Positions 25,401 to 34,518 of a stretch of 64,000 nucleotides of DNA are shown here, piece by piece. A program made the position numbers and the translations under genes. How positions within the stretch are numbered: position 1 is the stretch's first letter; every line of letters starts with the position of its first letter. The stretch covers positions 461,432-525,431 of the forward strand of contig NZ_JAHXBF010000006.1 in assembly GCF_020103695.1 (NCBI RefSeq). The letters are read 5' to 3'. The DNA is from Hyalangium versicolor. GTDB lineage: Bacteria; Myxococcota; Myxococcia; Myxococcales; Myxococcaceae. Below the pieces are notes generated by a model. The model was not told the origin of the DNA, ran no database searches, and saw only the letters and a list, made by a program, of their open reading frames with translations.

Positions 25401-28400
25401 TCACGGTGCCTTCGCGACGGGCACCATCTCTTCACGCCGGAGCAGCAGCAGGGCATCGTTCTTCGGAAGGATGCGCACCTGGAAGCGGCGCCGGTATTCG
25501 TCCTCGGGCGTGAAGACTCCACGATCGCTCACCAGCAACAGCGCCGTGGGCACGACGTACCGCTGCGAGTGGTTGCCGTAGTAGTGCACCACCACGTGGT
25601 ACGGCCCCGGCGCTGCCTTGCGAGCGTGGTACAGCTCGGGGCCCAGCCCGTCGGTGATGTCCCAGAAGAGCTTGCCGCCCAGCTGTGTCTCCTTGTGCGA
25701 GTAGAAGCAGCGTTCGCCATTGGGCTCGATGACCCACAGATCGATGTCCGTGTTGTCCGAGTTCCAGTGGGTGGTGAGCTGGTAGTCGATTGGCTGGAAG
25801 TTCAGCTCCTCGGTCACGGTGCCGAGCTTCGCCAGCTCTCCCTGCCGGGTGCGCAGCACGGTCGCCACGGCTCCCGCGCGCGGGTGGCGCGCCAGCGCCG
25901 TGAGCATCCGTGAGTAGTGGTACGCCGCTACCGTCTTCAGCTCGGCCGGGTGCCGGGGCCAGCTCCGCGCCAGGACGATCTCGTAGTTGCGAGCCGCCTC
26001 CGAGTAGCGGCCCGCCGCATCCAGCGCCAGCGCCTCCTCGAGGAAGGCCTGGGCCTCGAAGGGACGGCTGAGCCGCACGTGCTCGAAGAGCTCGGCCGCC
26101 GCCGGGTATTGCCCGAGCGCCAGCATGCCGTAGCCGACCAGCCGCAGCGCTTCCGCGTCCTGGGGACGCAGCTCCACCGGCGAGGAGAGCGCTCGCACCG
26201 CGCCCCAGGTGTCTCCCGCCAGCGCCCGCTTGCGCGAGATGGCCTCGTACACCAGCACGTCGTCCTTGTTGTCCCGGCGCGCCTTCCGGTACTGGAGCTC
26301 CGCCTGGAGACGCTCGTCTCCTCCCGCATAGGGCTCGTCCTTCAGGGGCTGGCGCCGCAGCAGGGCGCTGAGCTGGCTGCCCACCTCGCCCAGCTTGCGC
26401 ACCACCTGCCGGCCCGAGTCCGGCACGTCGTCCAAGGCGATGCCCAGTAGCTTGTCGCGCCGCTGGTCCTCCTCCTTGCGCCTCAGCCCCTCCAGGTCCG
26501 CCAGGTCCACCTGCTCGTCCTTCACGGCGTAGCGCGTGTAGTCGCCCTCGGACTCCAGCACGAGCATGGAGGCTCGCGCGTTCGCCAGCCGGTAGTGCTG
26601 GCTGAGCGCCACCACCATCCGGTCCAGCCGCTCGTCGTCCAGCGACACCAGGCGCGCGGTGAAAAGCTCCGCCCACGCTCTCGGGGCGAAGGGGCTGTCC
26701 ATGTCTCGGGGCAGGGGCACTCGCAGCACGCGCTCCTCCTCACCCACCCGCGTCACCACCTCCAGCTCCGCCGCCCCTTCGTCTGGCAGCCGCCCCGCCA
26801 CCTGCAGCTCCTGGCCCGGGAAGACGAGCCGCGGCCGCCCCGCCACCACGACGTCCTTCGAGGCCGCGCCCTTCACCTCGACGCGGGCCAGCACCACCGA
26901 GGCCGCCCGGTGCGCCCGGGCCGCCGCCTCCACCTCCGAGCCGGAGAGCACGTTCACCACGCGCCCGTCGCTCGCGCGTGCCAGGGCGTCGAACAGCTCC
27001 TGGTTCACCGCCGCCTCACCGAAGCGGTAGGTCATCCATCGCAGCGTCTCCACACTGGGGTGGGTGGAGATCAGCGCCTCCACCCGGCCCTGGCCCCAGG
27101 TGGCGTTGCCGTCCGAGAGCAGGAATGCCGTCACGCGCTCGCCCGCCTTGGCCGGCTTGAGCCACTCCTTTCCGGCCTTGTCCAGCTCCTCCAGGACGCC
27201 GTCCACGTGCGAGGCCCCCTCGAGGAAGATGTTCTCCAACTCGGAGAACGTCTGCTGGCGGTGCTCGGCGTCATTGGTCCGCCAGCCCGCGCCGTGGAGC
27301 CAGCGCGGGCGCACGTCGAACAGCAGCACCGCGTATTCCTTGAGCGTCTCGTCCTTCTCCAGCAGCGCGCGCAGGGTGGCGGCCTGGAGCGCCCAGGCGT
27401 TGCCGTCCTCCACGGAGAGAGAGGTGTCCACCACCAGCACCGCGCGTCCCGTCGGTGGGCCCTCCGCGCCCGAGGTCAGCCGCGCCGGCAGCCGCACCCG
27501 TGTGTAGAAGGCCTGGCCCGGCAATCCCGCCGCGTCCTTGCCCACCAGCACGTCCGCGTCCGCGCTCTTGGGGGCCAGCGCCACGTCCAGTGCTCCGTCT
27601 CCCTGGAGCTTGGAGAAGTCGTAGACCTGCCATGGGCCCTGTGCGCGCGGCTGGCTCGCCGAGGCCGGCTGCACCGTCACCACGCCCACGTGGCGCGGGT
27701 CCACGTGCACGCGTGCGGACACCAGGAGCCCCTGGCCTGCCCCCGGCGGCAGCGGCCACGTGTAGCGCAGCTGCTTCCCGTCGAAGAGGAGCGTCTGCTC
27801 GTAGGCGATCACCACGCGCTTGAGGGACTTGGGCGGCAGCGGGAACACCCGGGCGCTGAACGTCGAAGCTCCCGCCCACTCCAGCAACGCTGGGTCCACG
27901 TTGCGCCGCACCACGTCCTCGTAGACTTCGCGGGCGCGCTTCTGCTCGACGACGCGGGCTTCCTGGCGCTGGCCCCAGGAGCGCTTCGCCCCAGGAGGAC
28001 TCGGCGGCGCCGCAGCCTCCAACTCCTCCATCTTGCCCGAGGCGTCTCCCAGCGGCGGGAGCAGCTCCGAGGATTGGAAGAGCGAGGGCGAGTCCACCGC
28101 CACCGAGCCCGAGTAGAGCGCGAAGCCGGCCATCGAGGCCCCGCCCGGCAGCGGATAGTAGAAGGTCCCCTCCAGGTTGCGGTTCGTGTCGTTCTCGAAC
28201 AGGTGGTCCACCACGGTGCGCACCCGGGCTCCCTGGATGTACGTCACCACGCGCACCTCGCGCATCTTGAGAGGCTGGTAGCGGCCGGACTCATCGGTGA
28301 TGAGCACCTTGGCCGCCCGCAGCGCCGCCTCCACCTTGGGCAGCACCGGCGTGGGCGGCGCGTCGCTCTCGCCATCCTTTGTCTTCTTCTTGGGGGCCTC

Positions 28401-28943
28401 CCTCGGTGCGTCGTCCATGTCCGGCCTCGGGGCGGCTTCCATGGCCGGAGCCGGTTGAATGATCTCCCTGCGGTTCCTGGCGAGGTCTCGGGGAGCGGGG
28501 GCCGGAGGTGGGGGCGGGGGCGGGAGCGCTCCCGCGCTCCCGGGAGCGGCCACTCTGCCGCCGAGGGCACCCCCGACGACACCTCCGGCGACGCCTCCTA
28601 CGACGCCTCCCTGGACGCCTCCCTCCTCGGCCGCCTCCGACTCCGCGGGGGGCTCTGGACGGTTCGCGCGCTCGAGTTCGGCGACCTGGGCCTCGGTGAT
28701 CACCTGGGGATCCGCCACGGAGTCACGCAGCTCGGCGAGATTCACCTCTCCGGTGTCCGCCTGGCTCAGTGCCGCCGAGGGTGCCGCCAGCCCTGCTTTC
28801 TTGAACCGCTCCACCTCCGCCTGGGGGACGGAGGGCGTCGAGGGCGGCGTGACAGTCGTGGGCTCGCGCGGGGTGCCGCGGGTGCAGCCCGAGAGGAGCA
28901 GCCACAGGGACAGCAGGGCGGTGGAGGCACGCTTCAGGTTCAT
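25401..28943 (-). CDS. VIT–VWA–TPR–DUF2135 lipoprotein
   Basis: 1180 residues. Lipobox LLLSGC near residue 20, then a Pro/Gly-rich linker. The VIT domain spans about 210–345 (VVDHLFENDTNRNLEGTFYYPL). The VWA domain starts near 495 with the MIDAS motif DTSLS. TPR-like helices lie at about 880–1005 (RPQDAEALRLVGYGMLALGQ). A C-terminal DUF2135/YfaP-like beta domain is at about 1048–1155 (DIDLWVIEPNGERCFYSHKE). VIT and VWA domains together occur in inter-alpha-trypsin inhibitor heavy chains and many secreted bacterial proteins that bind metal-dependent ligands. DUF2135 is also found next to alpha-2-macroglobulin-like yfaS genes, and a split macroglobulin lies 8 kb downstream. Envelope-anchored adhesion or scaffolding is likely, not shown. 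Confidence 0.92.
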   Translation of the reverse strand: MNLKRASTALLSLWLLLSGCTRGTPREPTTVTPPSTPSVPQAEVERFKKAGLAAPSAALSQADTGEVNLAELRDSVADPQVITEAQVAELERANRPEPPAESEAAEEGGVQGGVVGGVAGGVVGGALGGRVAAPGSAGALPPPPPPPAPAPRDLARNRREIIQPAPAMEAAPRPDMDDAPREAPKKKTKDGESDAPPTPVLPKVEAALRAAKVLITDESGRYQPLKMREVRVVTYIQGARVRTVVDHLFENDTNRNLEGTFYYPLPGGASMAGFALYSGSVAVDSPSLFQSSELLPPLGDASGKMEELEAAAPPSPPGAKRSWGQRQEARVVEQKRAREVYEDVVRRNVDPALLEWAGASTFSARVFPLPPKSLKRVVIAYEQTLLFDGKQLRYTWPLPPGAGQGLLVSARVHVDPRHVGVVTVQPASASQPRAQGPWQVYDFSKLQGDGALDVALAPKSADADVLVGKDAAGLPGQAFYTRVRLPARLTSGAEGPPTGRAVLVVDTSLSVEDGNAWALQAATLRALLEKDETLKEYAVLLFDVRPRWLHGAGWRTNDAEHRQQTFSELENIFLEGASHVDGVLEELDKAGKEWLKPAKAGERVTAFLLSDGNATWGQGRVEALISTHPSVETLRWMTYRFGEAAVNQELFDALARASDGRVVNVLSGSEVEAAARAHRAASVVLARVEVKGAASKDVVVAGRPRLVFPGQELQVAGRLPDEGAAELEVVTRVGEEERVLRVPLPRDMDSPFAPRAWAELFTARLVSLDDERLDRMVVALSQHYRLANARASMLVLESEGDYTRYAVKDEQVDLADLEGLRRKEEDQRRDKLLGIALDDVPDSGRQVVRKLGEVGSQLSALLRRQPLKDEPYAGGDERLQAELQYRKARRDNKDDVLVYEAISRKRALAGDTWGAVRALSSPVELRPQDAEALRLVGYGMLALGQYPAAAELFEHVRLSRPFEAQAFLEEALALDAAGRYSEAARNYEIVLARSWPRHPAELKTVAAYHYSRMLTALARHPRAGAVATVLRTRQGELAKLGTVTEELNFQPIDYQLTTHWNSDNTDIDLWVIEPNGERCFYSHKETQLGGKLFWDITDGLGPELYHARKAAPGPYHVVVHYYGNHSQRYVVPTALLLVSDRGVFTPEDEYRRRFQVRILPKNDALLLLRREEMVPVAKAP

Positions 28944-28983
28944 GGCCCGGAGACGTTAGCCCAAGGCGGGGTAACGCTCCGCG

Positions 28984-30246
28984 TCAGTCCAGGGCCGCGC
29001 CCACGATGCCCTGCTGGGTCCGAAGCACCTCCAGGTGGCGGCGCCGGGCACCCGCTGCCGCCAGGTGCCACACGCCCGCGAGCAGGCCCACCAGCAGACA
29101 GGCTCCCCACAGGGTGGCGCCGCCAAAGCGGCTCAGCACCCAGCTGCCCACCATGGGCGAGAGGCAGGAGGCCAGCCCCCAGCTCATGGAGAAGGCGCCC
29201 TGGTAGCTTCCGCGCAGGTGGACCGGGGCCAGGTCCGCTACCACCGAGGCGGACATCGTCGCGCCGAGGATCTCTCCCAAGGTCCATATGGACACGGCGA
29301 ACATGGCCAGCGGGACGGTGGTGGACAGGGCGTGCAGCCCGAAGCCCACGCCGGTGAAGATGGCTCCGGCCGCGAGCACGGCCGAGCGCCGCCGCCGCGC
29401 CACGAGCCGCGAGATGAAGGGCTGCGCCAGGACGATGAGCACCCCGTTGACGGCCATCACCGTGCCGTACTGCGCCGTCCCCATGCCGTGGGAGGCGAGG
29501 TCCAACGCGAGTGCCGCCTGGCTCTGGAAGAAGAGGAAGGCCACCAGGAGGTTGGGCAGCCAGAAGGCCAGGAAGATCTTGTCCAGGAAGGGGATCGGCG
29601 AGGGCAACAGCGAGCGCGAGGGGGCGCGCTGCGTGAGGGTCTCCGGGACCTTGAACCAGACGACGCAACCATAGAGGAAGGTGGTGATCGCGTCGGCCAC
29701 GAAGAGGGTGAGGAAGCCGCCCTGGGCGACGAACCCTCCCAGGGGCACGGCGATGGCGAAGCCCACGTTCACCACCCAGTAGAGCAGGCTGAAGGCCCGG
29801 ATCCGATCCTGGGGCTGCACCACATCCGAGATGGCGGCGAAGACGGCGGGTCGGTACAGGTCTCCCAGGAGTCCGAGGGCGAAGGCGCCCACGCGGATCC
29901 ACAGTGGGTCACGGCAGAAGCCCAGGAAGAGCATGGCCCCCGCGGCCAGCCACAGCCCGAGCCCCAGTGCGAGGCGGCGTCCCAGCCGGTCCGCCAGCGT
30001 CCCACCCAGCAGCGCGGAGAACATGGCGCCGAAGCCGTACAGCGAGACGACGAGGCCTGCCTGGACTTCGGAGAAGCCGCGCTCGCGCGTCAGGTAGAGC
30101 GCCAGGAAGGGCACCACGAAGCCGCCGATGCGGTTGACCAGGGTGCCCGTCCACAGGAACCAGTACGTCGAGGGCAAGCCACCGATGGTGATTCGCACCT
30201 GCTCCACGAACCGGCTGCGGAGTGTGTCGCGGGGGACGGAGGCCAT
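28984..30246 (-). CDS. MFS transporter
   Basis: About 420 residues from the ATG at 30246 (an ATG at 30261 is possible; the longest frame adds 33 unlikely residues). Twelve hydrophobic segments are visible. The loop 2–3 signature GGTLADRLGRRLALGLGLWLAAGA is the classic MFS motif A. ISDVVQPQDRIRAFSLLYWVVNVGFA marks the helix 4–5 region, typical of drug/metabolite exporters of the DHA1 type. Substrate unknown. It is encoded just downstream of the APCDD1-like genes on the same strand but separated by 130 bases. Confidence 0.92.
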   Translation of the reverse strand: MASVPRDTLRSRFVEQVRITIGGLPSTYWFLWTGTLVNRIGGFVVPFLALYLTRERGFSEVQAGLVVSLYGFGAMFSALLGGTLADRLGRRLALGLGLWLAAGAMLFLGFCRDPLWIRVGAFALGLLGDLYRPAVFAAISDVVQPQDRIRAFSLLYWVVNVGFAIAVPLGGFVAQGGFLTLFVADAITTFLYGCVVWFKVPETLTQRAPSRSLLPSPIPFLDKIFLAFWLPNLLVAFLFFQSQAALALDLASHGMGTAQYGTVMAVNGVLIVLAQPFISRLVARRRRSAVLAAGAIFTGVGFGLHALSTTVPLAMFAVSIWTLGEILGATMSASVVADLAPVHLRGSYQGAFSMSWGLASCLSPMVGSWVLSRFGGATLWGACLLVGLLAGVWHLAAAGARRRHLEVLRTQQGIVGAALD

Positions 30247-30378
30247 TCTGGCTGGCAGCATGCGCCAGCGGACGCTGCCCTCCAAGAGGCCTGACGCCCC
30301 TCCACGGTGACGCCCCTGGGTGGGAGGGCACGAGCGTCCGAGCATGAAGGGTGTTGTTTGCTCGGACGCGTCGGGGGC

Positions 30379-30972
30379 TCAGCGCTTCACGACGGCCGCG
30401 GTGGTGAGCGCGGTGGGCCGCTTGTCGGCCGTGCACATGTCATTGTCGGCGGGACGCTGGCCGAAGAAGAGCTTGTCGCCGTCCACCTTGACGATGTCGT
30501 GGTCCGACGAGCAGGCCGAGGTGGGACGGAAGAAGAGGCAGCCGGTGCTCGCGGTGGACTGCTCTTCGCCGACCTTCCACGTGCCCGAGCCGCAGTGGGT
30601 GCTCTGGAAGGTGTCCGCCAGCCCTTGCACGTACGCCGTCATGTACTGGTCCTTGAAGGTGAAGGTGGCCTCGGTGGCCCCCTCCACCTTCTCCGAGTCC
30701 TTCTCCAACTCATAGGGGCCGCCCACGCGGGCGGAGAAGAGCTTCGTCTGGCATTGCGCGTCGCCGAAGGCGTCCACCTTCAGCGTCCAGGTGTCCTCGG
30801 TCAGCGTGAACGTCCGCTGGAGATAGGAGTTGGTGCCATCGCCGTTGGGGACGGCCTCGCACGAGGCGCTCGACCAGGTGCCCTCGAGATCCTGGGTCTG
30901 CACGGCGGTTCCACCACAGGCGACGGCACACAGGGCGGTGAGGGCGGCGAAGAGACGGAGAGGGGTCTTCAT
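30379..30972 (-). CDS. APCDD1-like lipoprotein, paralogue 2
   Basis: 197 residues from the ATG at 30972 (AAGGAA site). Lipobox CAVACG. The mature domain LEGTWSSASCEAVP ... RTFTLTEDTWTLKVDAFGDAQCQTKLFSA resembles the APCDD1 beta-domain (GTW-x-S-x-x-C, then an RxFxF strand, then DxxCxxPxF). A second half contains HCGSGTWKVGEEQ, CLFFRPTSACSSDHDIVKVDGDKLFFGQR. The upstream neighbour (31017–31610) is the same length and closely similar, so this is a tandem duplication. Lipid-anchored surface protein; ligand unknown. Confidence 0.82.
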   Translation of the reverse strand: MKTPLRLFAALTALCAVACGGTAVQTQDLEGTWSSASCEAVPNGDGTNSYLQRTFTLTEDTWTLKVDAFGDAQCQTKLFSARVGGPYELEKDSEKVEGATEATFTFKDQYMTAYVQGLADTFQSTHCGSGTWKVGEEQSTASTGCLFFRPTSACSSDHDIVKVDGDKLFFGQRPADNDMCTADKRPTALTTAAVVKR

Positions 30973-31016
30973 GACGGTGTTCCTTTCGTGGGGTTCAGGG
31001 AGGGAAGGAGTGGGGT

Positions 31017-31610
31017 TCAGCGGCGCACCACGGGGAGCGCGGCGAGAGCGGCGGGGCGCTTCTGCGGCGCGCACATGTCGTTGTCGGCGGGGCGCTGACC
31101 AAAGAAGAGCTGGTTGCCCTCGACCTTGACGATGTCGTGATCCGTGCCGCACGCAGAGGTGGGGCGGAAGAAGAGGCAGCCCGTGTCCGTGGTCCGCTGC
31201 TCCTCGCCGACCTTCCACGTGCCCGAGCCGCACTTCGCGTTCTGGAAGGCGTCGGCCAGCGGCTGCACGTGCGGCGTCATGTAGAGCTCGCCGAAGCCGA
31301 AGTTGCCCTCGGTGGCGCCCGGCACCGCGGCCGAGTCCTGCACCAGCGTGTAGGGGCCCACGACGCGGGCGGTGAACAGCTTCATCTGGCACTGCGCGTC
31401 GCCGAAGGCGTTCAGGTGGAGCGTCCAGGTGTTCTCGGTGAGCGTGAAGTGGCGCTGGATGTAGTTGTTGTTGCCGATGGACTCGCAGGTGGCGCTGTCC
31501 CAGGTGCCGGCGAGCTCCTGCGGCTTCACGGCCGTCTGTGCCCCCTGAGTGGTGGCACAGGCGGCGGACAGCGTGGCGAGGGCGGCGAGCAGGCGAAGCG
31601 AGGTCTTCAT
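31017..31610 (-). CDS. APCDD1-like lipoprotein, paralogue 1
   Basis: 197 residues (AAGGAA site before the ATG at 31610), lipobox SAACA. Same layout as its downstream copy: LAGTWDSATCESI, HFTLTENTWTLHLNAFGDAQCQMKLF, CGSGTWKVGEEQRTT, CLFFRPTSACGTDHDIVKVEG. Identical lengths and near-identical motifs show duplication, with divergence mainly in residues 25–60. The pair likely forms one transcript (44 bases between them). Divergent from the LysR regulator at 31731, which may control it. Confidence 0.84.
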   Translation of the reverse strand: MKTSLRLLAALATLSAACATTQGAQTAVKPQELAGTWDSATCESIGNNNYIQRHFTLTENTWTLHLNAFGDAQCQMKLFTARVVGPYTLVQDSAAVPGATEGNFGFGELYMTPHVQPLADAFQNAKCGSGTWKVGEEQRTTDTGCLFFRPTSACGTDHDIVKVEGNQLFFGQRPADNDMCAPQKRPAALAALPVVRR

Positions 31611-31644
31611 GGGGAGTTCCTTCCAGGTGACTCGGGGGCGGAGT

Positions 31645-31657
31645 GCGTCCCGAACGC
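31645..31657. promoter_or_regulatory. Possible LysR operator half-sites (GCGT–ACGC)
   Basis: In the 120-base divergent region, GCGT (31645–31648) and ACGC (31654–31657) form a short inverted repeat with a 5-base spacer, similar to the clearer palindrome at 49539. Weak on its own. Confidence 0.3.
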
Positions 31658-31712
31658 GGAAAGAAATGCCTCAGCCTGGGCCATGCGGAAACGCTGGAGT
31701 TCGCCGGGGACC

Positions 31713-31728
31713 CCTGCAAATCTGCAGG
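31713..31728. promoter_or_regulatory. Palindrome at the LysR start codon
   Basis: CCTGCA-AATC-TGCAGG, a perfect 6-bp inverted repeat two bases before the ATG at 31731. It overlaps where the ribosome binding site must be, so it could be an autoregulatory operator or an mRNA hairpin limiting translation. Confidence 0.4.
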
Positions 31729-31730
31729 CC

Positions 31731-32705
31731 ATGCCCAGTTGGGATGACCTGCGCTACTTCCTGTCCATCGCTCGAGAGGGCTCGCTCGCGGCGGCGGCCC
31801 GGACGATCCGGGTGGATGCGACCACGGTGGGGAGGCGGCTCGCGGTGCTCGAGAAGGCGCTGGGGGCTCGACTCTTCGATCGGATGCCCGCGGGCTTCGT
31901 GCTCACGGAGGCCGGGCGCAGCATCCGCTCGGCCGTGGAGGAGATGGAGGCCTCCGTGCTGGCCGTGGAGCGCAAGGCCAGCGGGGATGACGCACGCCTG
32001 GAGGGCGTGGTGCGCATCACCACCACCGAGGCCTTCGCCGTGCGCACGCTGCTGCCCGGCTTCGGCCCCTTTCGCGAGCGCCACCCCCATATCGAGGTGC
32101 AGTTCCTCACCGACTATGGCGCGTTGGATCTCGTTCGGCGCGAGGCGGACATCGCCGTGCGCCTGACTCGCCCCAAGGAGGACACGCTCGTGGCGCGCAA
32201 GGTGGGGGAGATCGCCATCGCTCCCTATGCCGCCGAGAGCTACCTGGCGCGGCGCGGGCAGCCCGATCCGGCCTCGGGCTTCGCAGGTCATGAGATCATC
32301 GCCTACGCGGATGCGGCGTCGAAGTGGCCCGAGGCACGGTGGATGACGGAGGTGGCCACCTCGGCTCGGGTGGCGGTGCGCTGCAACTCGCTGCTGTCCG
32401 TGGTGGCGGCGGCGGGGGCTGGCGTGGGTATCGGGCTAATGCCCTGTTTCATGGGCGACAGGGAGCCTTCCCTGCGCCGGTTGATGCCGCCCCTTTCCAC
32501 GCTGAGCCGCGATATCTGGCTGGTGGTTCACCGCGACTTGCAGCACAACGCGCGTGTGCGTGCCGTGCTCCACTTCCTGGCCGAGCTCATCCAACGCGAG
32601 CGCCCACTCATCTCGGGTGGCGGACTGACTGTGCCCATGCCGGAAGCTGCGGCCCAGGCCCGGACTCCGGCCGTGCCTCGCAAGCCGAGGAAGCGGACCG
32701 CATGA
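31731..32705 (+). CDS. LysR-family transcriptional regulator
   Basis: 324 residues from the ATG at 31731. N-terminal helix-turn-helix: MPSWDDLRYFLSIAREGSLAAAARTIRVDATTVGRRLAVLEKALGARLFDR, here marked by key parts LAAAARTI and TTVGRRL. The effector domain contains VVRITTTEAFAVRTLLPGF and DIAVRLTRPKE. The tail ends PRKPRKRTA. This is the CrgA-like/GcvA-like pattern seen in many proteobacterial regulators. It overlaps the AEC transporter gene by 4 bases (ATGA), so regulator and transporter are co-expressed, and it is divergent from the APCDD1-like pair. Confidence 0.93.
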   Translation: MPSWDDLRYFLSIAREGSLAAAARTIRVDATTVGRRLAVLEKALGARLFDRMPAGFVLTEAGRSIRSAVEEMEASVLAVERKASGDDARLEGVVRITTTEAFAVRTLLPGFGPFRERHPHIEVQFLTDYGALDLVRREADIAVRLTRPKEDTLVARKVGEIAIAPYAAESYLARRGQPDPASGFAGHEIIAYADAASKWPEARWMTEVATSARVAVRCNSLLSVVAAAGAGVGIGLMPCFMGDREPSLRRLMPPLSTLSRDIWLVVHRDLQHNARVRAVLHFLAELIQRERPLISGGGLTVPMPEAAAQARTPAVPRKPRKRTA

Positions 32706-33616
32706 TTTCCGTCATCAGCCTGCTGGCGGTGTGTCTGGCGCTCGGGGTGCTGGCGCGGCGCAGTGGCCGCTTTCCTCCCCAGACGGCCATGGTGCTCAAC
32801 TCATTCGTGATCGCCGTGGCCCTGCCCGCACTCGTGCTGCGCGTGGTGCACCGGCTGGAGTTCCGTCCCGAGCTGGTGGTCGCGGCCGTGTCGCCGTGGG
32901 TCGTCTTCGTGGCGGCGGTGGTGCTCTTCCAGGGAGTCGGGTCACGGCTCGGACTGGGACGGGCCTCCGTGGCCGCGCTCGTGCTCACGGGCGGGTTGAG
33001 CAACACGGCGTTCGTGGGCCTGCCCATGGCCGAGGCCTTGCTGGGGCGCGAGGGGCTCGCGGTGGCGGTGGTGGTGGATCAGCTCGGCACATTCCTCGTG
33101 CTCGCGACGCTGGCGACGCTCTTCGCCGCGCGAGCCGCCGCCGGGGAGGAGTCCCTCAGCCGGACCGCCCTTCTGCTCAAGGTGGTGAAGTTCCCACCCT
33201 TCGTGGCGCTCGTCCTCGCGCTGGCGCTGCATCCGTGGAGCTTCCCCGTGTGGCTGGACGCGATCCTGGAGCGGCTGAGCTCGACGTTGACTCCGCTCAC
33301 GCTGTTCTCCGTGGGGTTCCAGCTCCAGTTCGCAGGGCTTCGCTCGCGAGCCGGAGCGCTGGTTCTCGGGCTGGGCTACAAGCTGGTGCTGGCGCCGGCC
33401 CTGGTGGCGCTCGGGTTGTGGGCGCTGCCGGTGGCTCCCATCGTTCGCGATGCCACGCTGATCCAGAACGCCATGGCGCCCATGGTCAGCGGCGCCATCC
33501 TTGCTGCGGAGCACAAGCTGGATCCCGAGCTGTCCGCGCTCATGGTGGGCTTCGGCATTCCTTTGAGTTTCCTTACCGTTCCGCTGTGGCTGTGGCTGGC
33601 TCACCACGTTGCGTGA
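32702..33616 (+). CDS. AEC-family (auxin-efflux-carrier-type) transporter
   Basis: 304 residues, about ten hydrophobic segments. MISVISLLAVCLALGVLARRSGRFPPQTA, then LSNTAFVGLPMAEALLG and the C-terminal LIQNAMAPMVSGAILAAEH are the family's conserved stretches. AEC proteins export organic anions (malate and similar) in bacteria. Start codon overlaps the stop of the LysR gene, so the regulator probably senses or controls its substrate. Confidence 0.9.
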   Translation: MISVISLLAVCLALGVLARRSGRFPPQTAMVLNSFVIAVALPALVLRVVHRLEFRPELVVAAVSPWVVFVAAVVLFQGVGSRLGLGRASVAALVLTGGLSNTAFVGLPMAEALLGREGLAVAVVVDQLGTFLVLATLATLFAARAAAGEESLSRTALLLKVVKFPPFVALVLALALHPWSFPVWLDAILERLSSTLTPLTLFSVGFQLQFAGLRSRAGALVLGLGYKLVLAPALVALGLWALPVAPIVRDATLIQNAMAPMVSGAILAAEHKLDPELSALMVGFGIPLSFLTVPLWLWLAHHVA

Positions 33617-33667
33617 CCAGGGACTCCGCACGCGTGCCCGGGCAGCGGAGCGGTATGCTCCCGTGCC

Positions 33668-34498
33668 GTGAGAGCACTCCCCTGGTTGCTGATGGCATCG
33701 CTGTTGGCGGCGTGCGCCGCACCGAGCGCGAAGGTCTTGTCCGCAGGCTCCACCGCGGCGTGCGTGCTCGATGCTTCGCCTGAGCTCATCCCGGTGCCAG
33801 AGCCCATCGCCGGCGAACTGAACGTGCTCTTCGAGCTGCCCGACTCACCTGAGTGGTGGGCCCCGGCTCCCATGGACTCCGAGCGTACGCAGTATCGTGC
33901 CGCCCTTGTGGGCCGGCTTGGAGGTGAGGATGCCCTCCAGCCTCGTGCCCTCCTGCAGCGACAGCGCGCTGTGCATGCGTCGCTCCCGGGTGATCGCGCC
34001 CGTGAAGCCGAGAATATCGACGCGCTCCTGCAGGGCCGGGCCGGTACCATTTCGCCTGCATCCTGCCTGGAGTGGCGCCTCTTCCAGCACCAGGCCCACC
34101 GCTTCCCCGCGATCGATCGGCCCACCGAGTTCGGCGCCTACGTGCTCCGCGGCCAGGGCCGCATTCGTGTGTACTTCTCGGGAGCGGATCGCGTGGGCCA
34201 GAAGCTGCGCCACGAGGTGAGTGACCGTGTCGTCGCGGATGTGGCCCGAGGCTTTACGCCCTTGGCACACCTCCACAACCATCCCTTCCTGTTCGACCGC
34301 AAGCCGGGGGATCGCACCTGGGCGACCGCGGACACGCTCGCGGACATTGCTGGGGCGCTCGCCCCCAGCCTCACCGATGTCCAGGCCTACCGTCAGATGC
34401 GGGAAGGCTTCGGTCTCCAAGGCGCCTGGGTCACCAACGGGCTCGACAGCGCCCACTACTCCGCCGAGGACTTAGACCGGCTCTCCGCCTGGCCTTGA
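33668..34498 (+). CDS. Lipoprotein with JAMM/MPN-like motif
   Basis: 276 residues from the GTG at 33668. Signal peptide with lipobox LLAACA. The C-terminal half has TEFGAYVLRGQGRIRVYF, then LAHLHNHPF, then after a long insertion APSLTDVQAY. This matches the order Glu ... His-x-His-Pro ... Pro-Ser-x-x-Asp of JAMM metalloproteases (RadC/Mov34 type), but the gap between HNHP and PSLTD is about 28 residues instead of about 7. A secreted JAMM-like zinc hydrolase is possible; the motif is my reading and may be coincidental. Ends 20 bases before a convergent small gene. Confidence 0.72.
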   Translation: MRALPWLLMASLLAACAAPSAKVLSAGSTAACVLDASPELIPVPEPIAGELNVLFELPDSPEWWAPAPMDSERTQYRAALVGRLGGEDALQPRALLQRQRAVHASLPGDRAREAENIDALLQGRAGTISPASCLEWRLFQHQAHRFPAIDRPTEFGAYVLRGQGRIRVYFSGADRVGQKLRHEVSDRVVADVARGFTPLAHLHNHPFLFDRKPGDRTWATADTLADIAGALAPSLTDVQAYRQMREGFGLQGAWVTNGLDSAHYSAEDLDRLSAWP

Positions 34499-34518
34499 GC
34501 CCCCTCGCGCGAGGGACG

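Noticed and set aside
26595..29357. 920-codon plus-strand frame across the VIT/VWA gene
   Set aside because: Histidine/arginine-rich antisense shadow of the real gene; no domains.
34502..34515. CCCTCGCGCGAGGG palindrome between convergent genes as a terminator
   Set aside because: No T-rich tract on either side; only a GC palindrome.
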